Shown in pieces: positions 14,975-22,969 of a DNA stretch of 37,779 bases. The stretch covers positions 1 through 37,779 of the forward strand of contig NZ_SBAP01000024.1 in the NCBI RefSeq assembly GCF_004134945.1, read 5' to 3'. The notes under the pieces were generated by a model. The model was not told where the DNA came from. It searched no databases and worked only from the letters and a program-made list of their open reading frames with translations. Positions within the stretch are counted from its first letter, which is position 1. The number at the start of each line of letters is the position of its first letter. The DNA is from Fusobacterium_C necrophorum_A. GTDB taxonomy: Bacteria > Fusobacteriota > Fusobacteriia > Fusobacteriales > Fusobacteriaceae. The translations under genes were made by a program, and so were the position numbers.

Positions 14975-15697
14975 ATGAAACGATTTCTATTTAGTCTTGT
15001 TATTCTCTTGGCTTTTTTTCTCCTATCCAAATGTCAGCTGAAACAAGAGACGAAAATTCCACTTTCCATTCCCTATGAATTGCATCACGTTATTCCTGAA
15101 ATTATAGCAGCCTATCATCGAGAAGGAAACCGTGAAATAATTCAAGTTTTTGAATATCATTCAAGAGAAATGGAAACTCTTCCTAAAATAGGAATCCATA
15201 TCGTAGACTCTTGGAATGAGGAGTTGAAAAACCCTATTTTGCAAACAGCTCTTGTGATAATCGGAGTTCAAAAAATCAATTCCTTACGACAATTGGAGCA
15301 GACCTCCATCAGCATTCCGGATCCCGATATGAACACAACCGGAAAAAATATCGTTGCTCTTTTAAAAGATGAAAATTTATGGACAGATTTTAAACGATCT
15401 ATTGCCTATCAACCAAGGGGAATCCTATCTATGGAAAGTGTAGACTTGGGAGAAGAGGATTTTGCAATTCTCTCTTCAGCAGATGCTCACTTCATCAAAA
15501 ATAGCCTTTTAGTCCTAGAACTTCCAAAAGAGAAATACAATACCCTATATGCAATCAAAATGTATGAAGAAAAAAACGAAGAACAAAAAAAATTCATAGA
15601 CTTTCTTTCATCTGAAAAGTCTATGAAAATTTTTCAAAAATATGGTTTTTATAAAGTTAACTCAACAAACTTGCCCAAATCTGAAAGACAGACATAA
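14975..15697 (+). CDS. Orphan ModA-like extracellular solute-binding protein
   Basis: A 240-residue exported protein. Residues 1-20 are a signal with a Cys at 20 (LLSKC), close to but not a perfect lipobox, so lipidation is uncertain. The mature part has the periplasmic-binding-protein type 2 pattern of ModA-like molybdate/tungstate binders: ISIPDPDMNTTGKNIVALLK, VDLGEEDFAILSSADA, and the C-terminal FIDFLSSEKSMKIFQKYGF. No permease or ATPase follows, so it is an orphan; it may feed a transporter elsewhere or act as a sensor. AGGAGG is 7 nt before the ATG. Its last 41 nt overlap the end of the convergent DUF368 gene. Confidence 0.75.
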   Translation: MKRFLFSLVILLAFFLLSKCQLKQETKIPLSIPYELHHVIPEIIAAYHREGNREIIQVFEYHSREMETLPKIGIHIVDSWNEELKNPILQTALVIIGVQKINSLRQLEQTSISIPDPDMNTTGKNIVALLKDENLWTDFKRSIAYQPRGILSMESVDLGEEDFAILSSADAHFIKNSLLVLELPKEKYNTLYAIKMYEEKNEEQKKFIDFLSSEKSMKIFQKYGFYKVNSTNLPKSERQT

Positions 15698-16400
15698 AAA
15701 CAATCCCCGCAATAAAAAACATGGTTTTTTCTTCTTCTCTCTGTAAGAGCCAATGAATCCCTTTAGAGAAAAGAACCAACCCTAAGGCAACTCCCACTGC
15801 CAAGTATACAAGAGGTAAGAGTCTCATCTGTAAAAGGAAGGAAAGAATATGATAGTATTCTCCCAAAACCAACAATAATAAAGAACCGGATATTCCCGGG
15901 ATAATCATAGCAGCACCGGCAAGCAGACCACAAAAAAATAATTTTATTCCATAAGAAAAAGAAATTATAGTCACAGGAGCCGTTTCTACTCCTGTTTCTT
16001 TTTGGAAACAAATACTCAAAAACATAAAAATTCCTAAAAACAAAGTCCCCAAGAAGAAGAGGAAAAGATTTTTTTTTGTTTTCGGATAAGGGTTGATTAT
16101 ATAAAACAAAGAGGGGAGAATACAAAGGCTAAAAAAACTGGCTGTCAGGCTTGGATACTTCTGAATACTCCATTCAATCAACTTAGCAAATAATAAAATT
16201 CCTAAGATTGCCCCTAGCATAATTTGACATAAAAAAAGAAAATATTCTTGTTTCTTTTGAAAATTTACTAAGAAAAAATTTCCAATGGCATCTGTAAGTT
16301 TTTCATAAATTCCCAATAAAACTGCGACCGTTCCTCCGGAAACCCCCGGAATAATATTCGCAACACCAATAGCCAATCCCTTTACTATGTTTCCTATCAC
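15657..16400 (-). CDS. DUF368 membrane protein, likely polyprenyl-phosphate transporter (PopT-like)
   Basis: A 247-residue polytopic membrane protein. The DUF368 hallmark is seen at the start: GLAIGVANIIPGVSGGTVAVLLGIYE, and a second inverted copy of the motif in the middle (AGAAMIIPGISGSLLLLVLG), implying an inverted-repeat fold. Two 2022 studies showed that DUF368 proteins recycle undecaprenyl phosphate across the membrane; the same role here is inference. I chose the GTG at 16398-16400, which overlaps the alr stop as GTGA and follows AGGAGA by 6 nt; a GTG six codons upstream has poor spacing. Its partner alr makes D-alanine for peptidoglycan, so both serve the cell wall. Confidence 0.85.
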   Translation of the reverse strand: MIGNIVKGLAIGVANIIPGVSGGTVAVLLGIYEKLTDAIGNFFLVNFQKKQEYFLFLCQIMLGAILGILLFAKLIEWSIQKYPSLTASFFSLCILPSLFYIINPYPKTKKNLFLFFLGTLFLGIFMFLSICFQKETGVETAPVTIISFSYGIKLFFCGLLAGAAMIIPGISGSLLLLVLGEYYHILSFLLQMRLLPLVYLAVGVALGLVLFSKGIHWLLQREEEKTMFFIAGIVFMSVFQIWASLLS

Positions 16401-17479
16401 TTCATTTCTCCTATCCACTTCCTAGGAAGCCTCTCTGTCAATCCCGTTAAATGCTCATAAACTTGTTTCCCTGTTTCTTGTTTCACTTTCGCTGCATTGT
16501 AAAACAAAATAACTTCATCTCCCACTTTCACTCTCTCATCTACCTCTAAAAAACTATTATCCATAGTGACCTCTACAATTCGATATTCCTTTCTATGAAT
16601 TAAGCAGCTCGTATTTTCATTTTGTTTTCCAAACCCGTCTGCATAACCGATTTTTATTTTCGCTATCCATTTGGCTTCTTTTACTCCAACTTTTTCCTTC
16701 TTTTCATAAGCCAAATACTTCATATCTTTTCCCGCACGAATACTGTCTACTTGACCTTTTAAAGAAAAAGCCTGTTGTAAATCCTCGTGAAAATAACCCG
16801 GTTCTTGCAAACCATAGTTTAACATTCCCACTCGAATATCTGTTACTATATCACAATCGTAATTATAAGCGGAAGCACTGTTTTGCAAGTGAATTCTCTC
16901 AAAATGTTCCCTTCCTATTTGAGAAAGCAAAGTAGAAAAGATTTCAATACACAGTAATCCGTCTTCATAAGAAGAGGCAAATAAATGAGAAAACATTCCT
17001 TTCAAAAAGATATTTTTTTCTTGTATTTCCCGAATCAAATATTTAAAATCTTTTTCTTCAATTCCATTTCGCCCGAAGGATAAATCTATTTTCACATGCA
17101 TTCTTTTAGGAGAAATTCCATGTTCCAACGCCTCTTGCAGGTCTTCCAAAGAATTAATGGCCATATCGATTCTCGGAAATGCCTTAATAGCGGAATCATC
17201 TCCCATACTTTCAAAAACTAAGATTTGAAAAGGAACTGTCTCGGATAAGGTTTGAAAATAAGAATCCTCTAAAATATGTCTCGCTTCTTCATAACGTGCA
17301 ACTGCCACCTGTGTGACTCCGGCTTGGATGCAAGTTTTTGCCATTTCAATCGCCCCATGCCCGTAAGCATTTGCTTTTATCACGGGAATGATATCTTTCT
17401 TTTTCCATTTTCTCAATACTTGTATATTATGAAGAATTGCATCACGATTGACTTCCAAATAAAAAGAGTTTTTGATCAT
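16397..17479 (-). CDS. alr: Alanine racemase
   Basis: A 360-residue PLP enzyme that interconverts L- and D-alanine, supplying D-Ala for peptidoglycan. The PLP lysine is Lys35 in VIKANAYGHG; the second catalytic base is the tyrosine in KIGYADG (about Tyr279); the RVGMLNYG motif that holds the cofactor phosphate is near residue 218. The order is an alpha/beta barrel then a beta domain, as in the family. It is followed by the DUF368 gene with a 4-nt overlap. A racemase specific for another amino acid is possible but less likely. Confidence 0.93.
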   Translation of the reverse strand: MIKNSFYLEVNRDAILHNIQVLRKWKKKDIIPVIKANAYGHGAIEMAKTCIQAGVTQVAVARYEEARHILEDSYFQTLSETVPFQILVFESMGDDSAIKAFPRIDMAINSLEDLQEALEHGISPKRMHVKIDLSFGRNGIEEKDFKYLIREIQEKNIFLKGMFSHLFASSYEDGLLCIEIFSTLLSQIGREHFERIHLQNSASAYNYDCDIVTDIRVGMLNYGLQEPGYFHEDLQQAFSLKGQVDSIRAGKDMKYLAYEKKEKVGVKEAKWIAKIKIGYADGFGKQNENTSCLIHRKEYRIVEVTMDNSFLEVDERVKVGDEVILFYNAAKVKQETGKQVYEHLTGLTERLPRKWIGEMK

Positions 17480-17513
17480 AGTTTTCCTCCTTTGCTTCCG
17501 TATCCTTATCTAT

Positions 17514-17541
17514 TATATTTTACCTGTTTTCAAGGAAAAAG
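17514..17541 (-). promoter_or_regulatory. Candidate promoter of alr
   Basis: TTGCTT with a 16-bp spacer to TAAAAT (about 17514-17519) on minus, immediately after the PTS terminator; an overlapping TATAAT is shifted by a few bases. Either would give a short leader. Confidence 0.45.
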
Positions 17542-17544
17542 CAA

Positions 17545-17575
17545 GAAAAAAGAGATAGATTTTCTCTATCTCTTT
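17545..17575 (-). terminator. Terminator of the PTS permease gene
   Basis: AAAGAGATAGA (17549-17559) pairs with TCTATCTCTTT (17565-17575), loop of 5 nt, with a T-run on minus. It is 25 nt after the PTS stop codon. Confidence 0.85.
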
Positions 17576-17600
17576 CCTCTACCATAAAAACCATATTCTC

Positions 17601-19085
17601 CTAGATTCCGGTCATTTTTTTCAAATCATTGCAAATAAACTGAGCTTTTGCCCCAAAGATAGCCTGTACTCCGTGTTCTCCTACTTTTAAAACTCCAGTC
17701 GCTCCTAAAGATTTTAAAGCATTGTCCTCTACCTTACCAGTATCCTTCACTTCTACTCGTAATCTTGTAATGCAAGCATCCAAAGACAATAAATTCTCTG
17801 TTCCTCCTAGAGCATCCAATACTCCGCTTGCCAATTGATCTTCTGCCATCTCTTTTTTTTCTTTGACTTCCACGGCAGCTTCTCTTCCCGGAGTTGCCAA
17901 ATTAAATTTTCGAATGAAGAATCGGAATCCAAAATAGTAAATAACAGAAATAATGGCTCCTACAAGGATCACAAAATACCATCTTGTTTCAAAGCCGCTC
18001 GTTCCCGGTAGAACACCAAAGACAACATAATCAATAAATCCTCCTGAGAATGTCATTCCGATACGAACTCCCAACATATTCATCAACATGAAAGAAAGTC
18101 CTGCAAACACACAATGAATTGCATACAACACCGGTGCTACAAAAATAAAAGTAAATTCAATCGGCTCTGTAATTCCCGTTAAAAAAGATGTCAAAGCGGC
18201 TGAGAATAAAATTCCTCCCACCAACTTTCGATTTTCCGGACGAGATTCCTGATACATCGCCAAAGCGGCTGCCGGAAGTCCAAACATCATAAATACAAAT
18301 TTTCCTGTCAGGAATTTTCCGGCACCTTGATAGCTCGCTACTGAGAAATTATGAATCCCATCTTTCAACATCGCAAACCAAATCGCCTGATCTCCATTGA
18401 TAATTTCTCCGGCTTTCGTTGTATACTCTCCAAATTGATACCAGAACGGCGCATAGAAAATATGATGTAGACCGAAAGGAATCAAGGCTCTTTCTATCAC
18501 TCCAAAAATAAAAGTAGACACATTCGTATTGGTTTCATTTGCTAAGTAACTCAAGGCAGCCAGCCCATGTTGCACCGGTTGCCAAATCCAAGGCATGGCC
18601 AGTCCAACAAGAAAGGCCACAACAGCAGTCATGATGGGAACCAATCTCTTCCCTGCAAAGAATCCTAAAAAGGCAGGTAATTCCGTCTTATAGAATTTAT
18701 TGTAACAAATCGCCGCAATAATTCCTGCAATGAGTCCTCCAAATACTCCTGTCTGCAAAGTAGGAACCCCCATAACCATAGCAAAAGAAGGATCTCCATT
18801 GGCAAGACCCTGTGCCGCTCCTGCTACCAAGCCCATGGTAGTGTTCATAATCAAAATAGCAACAATCGCTGCCAATCCAGCAACTCCGTCTCCACCTACC
18901 AAACCGATCGCTGCTCCAATCGCAAACAACAAAGGAAGGTTGGAAAAAATAATTTGTCCTGCCTGCTCCATAATCGGTAAACTTAATTTGTTTCCAAAAG
19001 CTAGTAATAACCCTGCTGCCGGTAAAATAGCAATAGGTGTCATCAAAGCTTTTCCTATTTTTTGTACTTCTGAAAATAACTTCAT
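17601..19085 (-). CDS. ptsG: PTS glucose-family permease, EIICB component (PtsG-like)
   Basis: A 494-residue membrane transporter that phosphorylates sugar as it imports it. Residues 1-385 are the EIIC channel with about ten hydrophobic segments; LGFFAGKRLVPI, LIPFGLHHIFY and SFLTGITEPIEF are hallmarks, the last carrying the sugar-binding GITEP motif. After a linker, residues 410-494 are the EIIB domain with phospho-acceptor Cys438 in DACITRLRV. There is no EIIA domain. Details such as VPFGLHHI-like and PENRKLVGG segments look closer to E. coli PtsG than to NagE, so glucose is the best guess; maltose or GlcNAc cannot be excluded. Monocistronic, with promoter and terminator. Confidence 0.85.
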   Translation of the reverse strand: MKLFSEVQKIGKALMTPIAILPAAGLLLAFGNKLSLPIMEQAGQIIFSNLPLLFAIGAAIGLVGGDGVAGLAAIVAILIMNTTMGLVAGAAQGLANGDPSFAMVMGVPTLQTGVFGGLIAGIIAAICYNKFYKTELPAFLGFFAGKRLVPIMTAVVAFLVGLAMPWIWQPVQHGLAALSYLANETNTNVSTFIFGVIERALIPFGLHHIFYAPFWYQFGEYTTKAGEIINGDQAIWFAMLKDGIHNFSVASYQGAGKFLTGKFVFMMFGLPAAALAMYQESRPENRKLVGGILFSAALTSFLTGITEPIEFTFIFVAPVLYAIHCVFAGLSFMLMNMLGVRIGMTFSGGFIDYVVFGVLPGTSGFETRWYFVILVGAIISVIYYFGFRFFIRKFNLATPGREAAVEVKEKKEMAEDQLASGVLDALGGTENLLSLDACITRLRVEVKDTGKVEDNALKSLGATGVLKVGEHGVQAIFGAKAQFICNDLKKMTGI

Positions 19086-19124
19086 TGTCCTCTCCTCTCA
19101 ATAAATATTTTATTTTTTCATCTC

Positions 19125-19153
19125 ATTGTATTGAAAAAATAGGAAAATGGCAA
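19125..19153 (-). promoter_or_regulatory. Promoter of the PTS permease gene
   Basis: TTGCCA (19148-19153) and TACAAT (19125-19130) on minus with 17-bp spacing. A TCATTT-N6-AAATGA inverted repeat (19165-19182) lies 11 bp upstream of the -35. No CcpA-like cre site was seen. Confidence 0.8.
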
Positions 19154-19215
19154 TAGCATTCTTTTCATTTCATGACAAATGATTATTCCATATCTATTTT
19201 ATGATTGATTCTTTA

Positions 19216-20088
19216 TCACTTTTTCTTCTTCCAGTCAAATTCTGCTAAAAAAATAGACAAAAACATCAAAAAACCGCCGAGCAAACTTTGAAAACTTAAA
19301 ATTTCCCCTAAAAACAAGAAAGAAATAAAGGCTCCAAATAAAATCTCCGTGGATAAAATTAAACAGACCAAACCGGATTCTACATATTTTTGAGCCACTG
19401 TCTGGGCAGAATATGCAAGGAGAGTATTAAAAATAACCAGAAAAGAAACCGAAAAAAATTGCACCTCATTTTCCGGAAAAGAAAAAACACTTCCCTCTTC
19501 CAATAGAATATTATAAATCAGAGTTAAAATTCCCGCAGACAACATTTGAAAAAAATTGACATGAAGAGGATTTTTATTTCCAATTCGAGCACTCATATAA
19601 CTGATTTGTATTGCATAGAATATGGCACAAAGCAAACTCAGAATATCCCCAAACTGCATGGAAAAATTTTCGCCACTCCAAGAGAGTAAAAAAATACCCG
19701 TCAAAGATAAAAAACAGGAAAGATAAATCTGTTTTCTCGGCATCTTTCTGGTAAAAAGCCATGCAAAAAAAGGAGTTAAAACAACATAAGTTCCTGTTAA
19801 AAAAGCATTTTTAGAAGCCGTCGTATAAGATAATCCCACTGTCTGTAAAGAAAATCCTACACTTAATAAACTCCCTGTAAATAGACCCAATGTAATTTCC
19901 GACTTCTCTATTTTCTCCTTCTTATAACAAAGATATAAGAACAAGAGAACAGAAGCGGACAGAAAACGAACTGCTAAAATGGCATTTGGGCTGGCCCCAT
20001 AATTTAATGCTATTTTTGTGATGGGAAATCCTCCTCCCCAAATAGCCGCTATCAGAAATAATAAAACTTTATATCTTTGATTCGACAC
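19216..20088 (-). CDS. EamA-family (DMT superfamily) transporter
   Basis: A 290-residue inner-membrane protein with about ten hydrophobic segments forming two EamA repeats of five. The opening FLIAAIWGGGFPITKIAL and the LRFLSASVLLFLY region are typical of repeat one, and FLGEILSFQSLLGGFLMFLSIFLAE of repeat two. The family contains exporters and importers of amino acids and metabolites, and the substrate cannot be told from sequence. The start is GTG (20086-20088) after a G-rich AGGGGGG ribosome site. It ends with a basic tail (WKKKK). No clear terminator lies before the PTS gene. Confidence 0.88.
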   Translation of the reverse strand: MSNQRYKVLLFLIAAIWGGGFPITKIALNYGASPNAILAVRFLSASVLLFLYLCYKKEKIEKSEITLGLFTGSLLSVGFSLQTVGLSYTTASKNAFLTGTYVVLTPFFAWLFTRKMPRKQIYLSCFLSLTGIFLLSWSGENFSMQFGDILSLLCAIFYAIQISYMSARIGNKNPLHVNFFQMLSAGILTLIYNILLEEGSVFSFPENEVQFFSVSFLVIFNTLLAYSAQTVAQKYVESGLVCLILSTEILFGAFISFLFLGEILSFQSLLGGFLMFLSIFLAEFDWKKKK

Positions 20089-20147
20089 CCTTACCCCCCT
20101 CTAATCCTGAACTTTATTACTTTCTTTTAATTTTTAAAAAAAATATA

Positions 20148-20176
20148 TTGACAAACAAATAATTATGTGGTAGTAT
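20148..20176 (+). promoter_or_regulatory. Promoter of the small RNA at 20183-20291
   Basis: TTGACA (20148-20153), 17-bp spacer, TAGTAT (20171-20176) with TGG extended -10. No open reading frame follows, so it appears to drive a non-coding RNA. It is divergent from the EamA gene. Confidence 0.85.
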
Positions 20177-20182
20177 TAAGTT

Positions 20183-20291
20183 GCTTAAGGGTTTGAGCCT
20201 GAAACCCTTAGGCCACACCATACAATCGGGCTTTCGAAGCCTAATCCTTTCTTAAAAAAAGAGACTGTATCCCAAAGCAGTCTCTTTTTTT
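20183..20291 (+). ncRNA. Probable structured small RNA of unknown class
   Basis: About 109 nt between a consensus promoter and a strong terminator, with no plausible start codon plus ribosome site. Predicted elements: a 9-bp hairpin TAAGGGTTT (20186-20194) with AAACCCTTA (20202-20210) closing the loop GAGCCTG; loop bases GCCT (20197-20200) can pair with AGGC (20210-20213) just after the stem, a pseudoknot-like arrangement; a second hairpin GGCTT-TCG-AAGCC (20229-20241); a terminator stem. UAGGC (20209-20213) can alternatively pair with GCCUA (20239-20243). I do not recognise it as 6S, SRP, tmRNA or a known riboswitch, and nothing is encoded downstream on its strand. The 5' end is estimated from the -10 box. 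Confidence 0.65.
20254..20291. terminator. Bidirectional terminator of the small RNA and hprK operon
   Basis: AAAAAAAGAGACTG (20254-20267) pairs with CAGTCTCTTTTTTT (20278-20291) around a 10-nt loop. The T-run on plus ends the small RNA; the A-run on plus gives a T-run on minus, so it can also stop transcription of hprK, whose stop codon is 112 bp away. Between 20292 and 20403 I see nothing else. Confidence 0.9.
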
Positions 20292-20403
20292 ATGTCTTGT
20301 TCTTTGTGGATTTCTTCCATGAAATTTTAAATCTGCTATCTCACTTTTCTTTGCCAACAATTTTCTTTTTTCTGTTATCTCTCCAAAACGTATAATCCCA
20401 GAT

Positions 20404-22317
20404 TTAATCTTCACTATTTAATTGCTTCATTCCAAAGTCAAAAGATTTTTCCGCATTATAACCTAAAATTTTTGCCATTGTATTCATGACTAAAATTTCT
20501 ACCATAACGGCAGCATTTCTCCCTGAAGAAATATAAATGGTTTCTTTTTGAAAAGATTTTCCCAAAATTTCCTGCTTTTCTACTTGATCCCCTACAGAAG
20601 TGATGTAACTGTCTTCATCCTGCTCTTTTAATTCAATGATTAAATCCAATCTCTTAGCAATACGAACAGCTCCCATTCCATAAAGAGTTTTAATATCTAT
20701 AATTCCAAGCCCTCGAATTTCCATAAAATATGGTATTCTCGCAGACTTTCCGATAATATCTCCCGTCGGACTTTCTGAAAATTTTACAAAGTCATCTGCT
20801 ACCAAGCGATGTCCTCTATGAATCAACTCCAAAGCCGTCTCACTTTTTCCAATTCCGCTTTTTCCCAATAAAAGAACTCCAAACCCATACAATTCGACAA
20901 ACACGCCATGCAGAGAAAGAGTAGGAGCAAAATATGTTTCCAAGTAATTATTAAAGTTCGCAATCAACTGAGAAGGTTTTCGGAAAGGAGAACGGCATAA
21001 AATATGTTTGCTTTCTTTGACCAATCTCATAAAATATTCCGGAGCATGTAAGCCTGTCGTCAACACAATCATTGGAAAGTCATAGCTCAAATATCTTTTT
21101 AAGTTATCAATTCTCTCTTCCTCACTCAAACTTTCCAAAAACTTAAACTCTACCGGAGAAAAAACTTGAACTCCTCTATTTTCTAGATTTTGATATAATT
21201 CATAGTGTCCCGCTAGAGCAAGAGAAGGTCGAAATACATTGGTAGTTTCCACATAGGTGCTATCGATCAAATCTTCTCCATAAATAACTTTCAAATCAAA
21301 TTCATTCTTCAATTTTCGCACCGACATTACCATCGTTTTATTTCCCATTTTTAAGCCCCTTTTTTCTTGATTCTCCTTGATCACTTTCTGAGATTGTGAG
21401 AGAAAATACTCTGCAGAATTCAATCCCATTCGTCGCAAACGATAATTCAAGGCAGCCGTTTCTATAATAACTGCTAAATTTCGTCCTTTTCTCACAGGAA
21501 GTGTAATTTTTTGTATTTTTTCTTCTACAAAAATCTCATATTCAACGTCTAAACCCAAACGATCATAAAACTTCTTTTCGTCCCATTCCTCTAAATAAAT
21601 TACAATATTGATTTTCTTCTTTTTTCGAGTGGATTTTACCCCGAAATGACTGGTAACATCAATTTTTCTTCCCCTATGATTTTCGATAAAGAAATGATCT
21701 TTTTCCGTCGTTTTCTCCAACATATTCATTCCTTCGACATCATTTTCACCCAATCGACGAATGAGTACATTCTTATCCGTAATCAATCGGTGCCCTCGTC
21801 CCACCAATTCAATCATGGAACCAATCTTAGCATCCTCATATCCTGCCAAAAGTACTCCAATTCCATGAATTTCCATCAGTGCATAATCTTTGTATACTTC
21901 TTCTGTCCAAAGTTGACGCAATAGATAAAACTTCAACTCCCGGATTGTTTCACTGATTAAATATTGACTTCGTAAAACATTCTTATTATATTTTTTTGCA
22001 ATAGCCAACACTTCTTCGGATACAATCGCAGCAGAAGAAATGATCAAAGCCGGAAAAGGTAAAGAAAAATATTTGGAGACAATTTCTTCTTTCCTCGCAG
22101 AAGGCAATTTTTCCAAATAGTAGGATTCCTCCTGCCCGTAGACATTGATATAGTCTGTCAACTCTTCACTTCCCGTTGCCAAAAATCCGGTCAACTCATA
22201 GCCCACTTGATAGATATTGGGGCGAAATACCCTCAAATCTAAATTTCCTTCATTTAATACCGTTAAATTCATCGCTTCACTAACTTCTCGAATAGATATA
22301 CTACGATAACTTTCCAT
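20404..22317 (-). CDS. hprK: Tandem HPr kinase/phosphorylase: degenerate copy fused to P-loop copy
   Basis: A 637-residue protein, twice the usual length of about 310. It contains two head-to-tail HPrK units. Copy 2 (about 325-637) has the intact P-loop GKSGIGKS (485-492), HRLVADD (503-509) and the signature EIRGLGIID (533-541), but its later motifs are altered (YITSVGD at the DRLG position, IYISSGRNAA in place of PVRxGRNLA). Copy 1 (1-320) has lost the P-loop (GYEDAKIGS, 159-167) and reads HRLITDK, yet keeps YDRLG (251-255) and LPVRKGRNLA (273-282). HPrK phosphorylates and dephosphorylates Ser46 of HPr to control sugar use and works as a hexamer; a composite site made by both copies is inference. 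Last gene of the mtnN-folC operon, 16 nt after its neighbour. Confidence 0.88.
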   Translation of the reverse strand: MESYRSISIREVSEAMNLTVLNEGNLDLRVFRPNIYQVGYELTGFLATGSEELTDYINVYGQEESYYLEKLPSARKEEIVSKYFSLPFPALIISSAAIVSEEVLAIAKKYNKNVLRSQYLISETIRELKFYLLRQLWTEEVYKDYALMEIHGIGVLLAGYEDAKIGSMIELVGRGHRLITDKNVLIRRLGENDVEGMNMLEKTTEKDHFFIENHRGRKIDVTSHFGVKSTRKKKKINIVIYLEEWDEKKFYDRLGLDVEYEIFVEEKIQKITLPVRKGRNLAVIIETAALNYRLRRMGLNSAEYFLSQSQKVIKENQEKRGLKMGNKTMVMSVRKLKNEFDLKVIYGEDLIDSTYVETTNVFRPSLALAGHYELYQNLENRGVQVFSPVEFKFLESLSEEERIDNLKRYLSYDFPMIVLTTGLHAPEYFMRLVKESKHILCRSPFRKPSQLIANFNNYLETYFAPTLSLHGVFVELYGFGVLLLGKSGIGKSETALELIHRGHRLVADDFVKFSESPTGDIIGKSARIPYFMEIRGLGIIDIKTLYGMGAVRIAKRLDLIIELKEQDEDSYITSVGDQVEKQEILGKSFQKETIYISSGRNAAVMVEILVMNTMAKILGYNAEKSFDFGMKQLNSED

Positions 22318-22333
22318 ATCTTACCTTCCTCTT

Positions 22334-22969
22334 TTATAGGGAACTTGGGTCAAAGGTTCCTTCAATTTCTCGAATTTCTCCTGCCGCAGGTTTCGGTAAT
22401 TTGACTTCCTTAATTTCCGTTACCACCGGAGCAGGTGCTTTCAGTTGTTCTACCGGTTTTTCTTTCTTTTCCTTTTTCTCAATAATCACTGCCCTTGGAG
22501 TTTCTTTCTTTTCTTCCTTTTTCGGCTCTGTTTTCCTTTTTTCGTTTTGTATTTTTTCCACTTTTTTTGGTTGTTCTATCTGTTTTTCCCATTTTTTCTC
22601 TCTTTTTTTTGCGACTTTCTCCTCTTTTTTCTTTATAGAATCGGAGCTTTCTGTAAGATTATTCCAAGTAGCTGCAATGGTATTTTCTATTTTTTCTTCC
22701 AATTGCTCTTTCAAAATTTCTTGTTTGTTTTCCTCCAAATTCCCTTCTTCAATTGCTTCTTTCTTTTCTTTAGGGCGAAGGGGAGCATCTTTTTGCGTTA
22801 AGTAAAAATTTTCCTTCCGAAGGGAAAAAGCATCTTCCACTTCTTTCTCAATTTTAGCATTTTCTCTTACTCGTTTCACTCCTTCTTCCTTATAAATTTG
22901 ATAAATATGATACAGGAAGAATAAAAAAATAAGAAGGAATACTAGGTTCAATAATCTAATTAATTTCAT
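22334..22969 (-). CDS. Single-span membrane protein with Lys/Glu-rich tail, unknown function
   Basis: A 211-residue protein with one N-terminal hydrophobic helix (residues 4-24, LIRLLNLVFLLIFLFFLYHI) and then an extended, very low-complexity charged region rich in Lys and Glu (for example KKKEEKVAKKREKKWEKQ) with Pro near the end (LKAPAPVVTEIKEVKLPKPA). No enzymatic domain is visible. The layout recalls TonB-like or cell-envelope linker proteins, but there is no TonB C-terminal domain, so no function is assigned. The gene overlaps the end of folC by 14 nt and is followed 16 nt later by hprK, which supports translation. The K/E repeats make homology searches unreliable. Confidence 0.75.
   Translation of the reverse strand: MKLIRLLNLVFLLIFLFFLYHIYQIYKEEGVKRVRENAKIEKEVEDAFSLRKENFYLTQKDAPLRPKEKKEAIEEGNLEENKQEILKEQLEEKIENTIAATWNNLTESSDSIKKKEEKVAKKREKKWEKQIEQPKKVEKIQNEKRKTEPKKEEKKETPRAVIIEKKEKKEKPVEQLKAPAPVVTEIKEVKLPKPAAGEIREIEGTFDPSSL

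Noticed and set aside
20183..20291. tracrRNA-like or 6S RNA identity for the small RNA
   Set aside because: No cas gene or repeat array in the window, length too short for 6S, and no sequence that matches SRP or tmRNA.
22401..22805. Two long plus-strand frames opposite the Lys/Glu-rich gene
   Set aside because: They are Phe/Ser-rich antisense reflections of Lys/Glu codons; no ribosome site or promoter.
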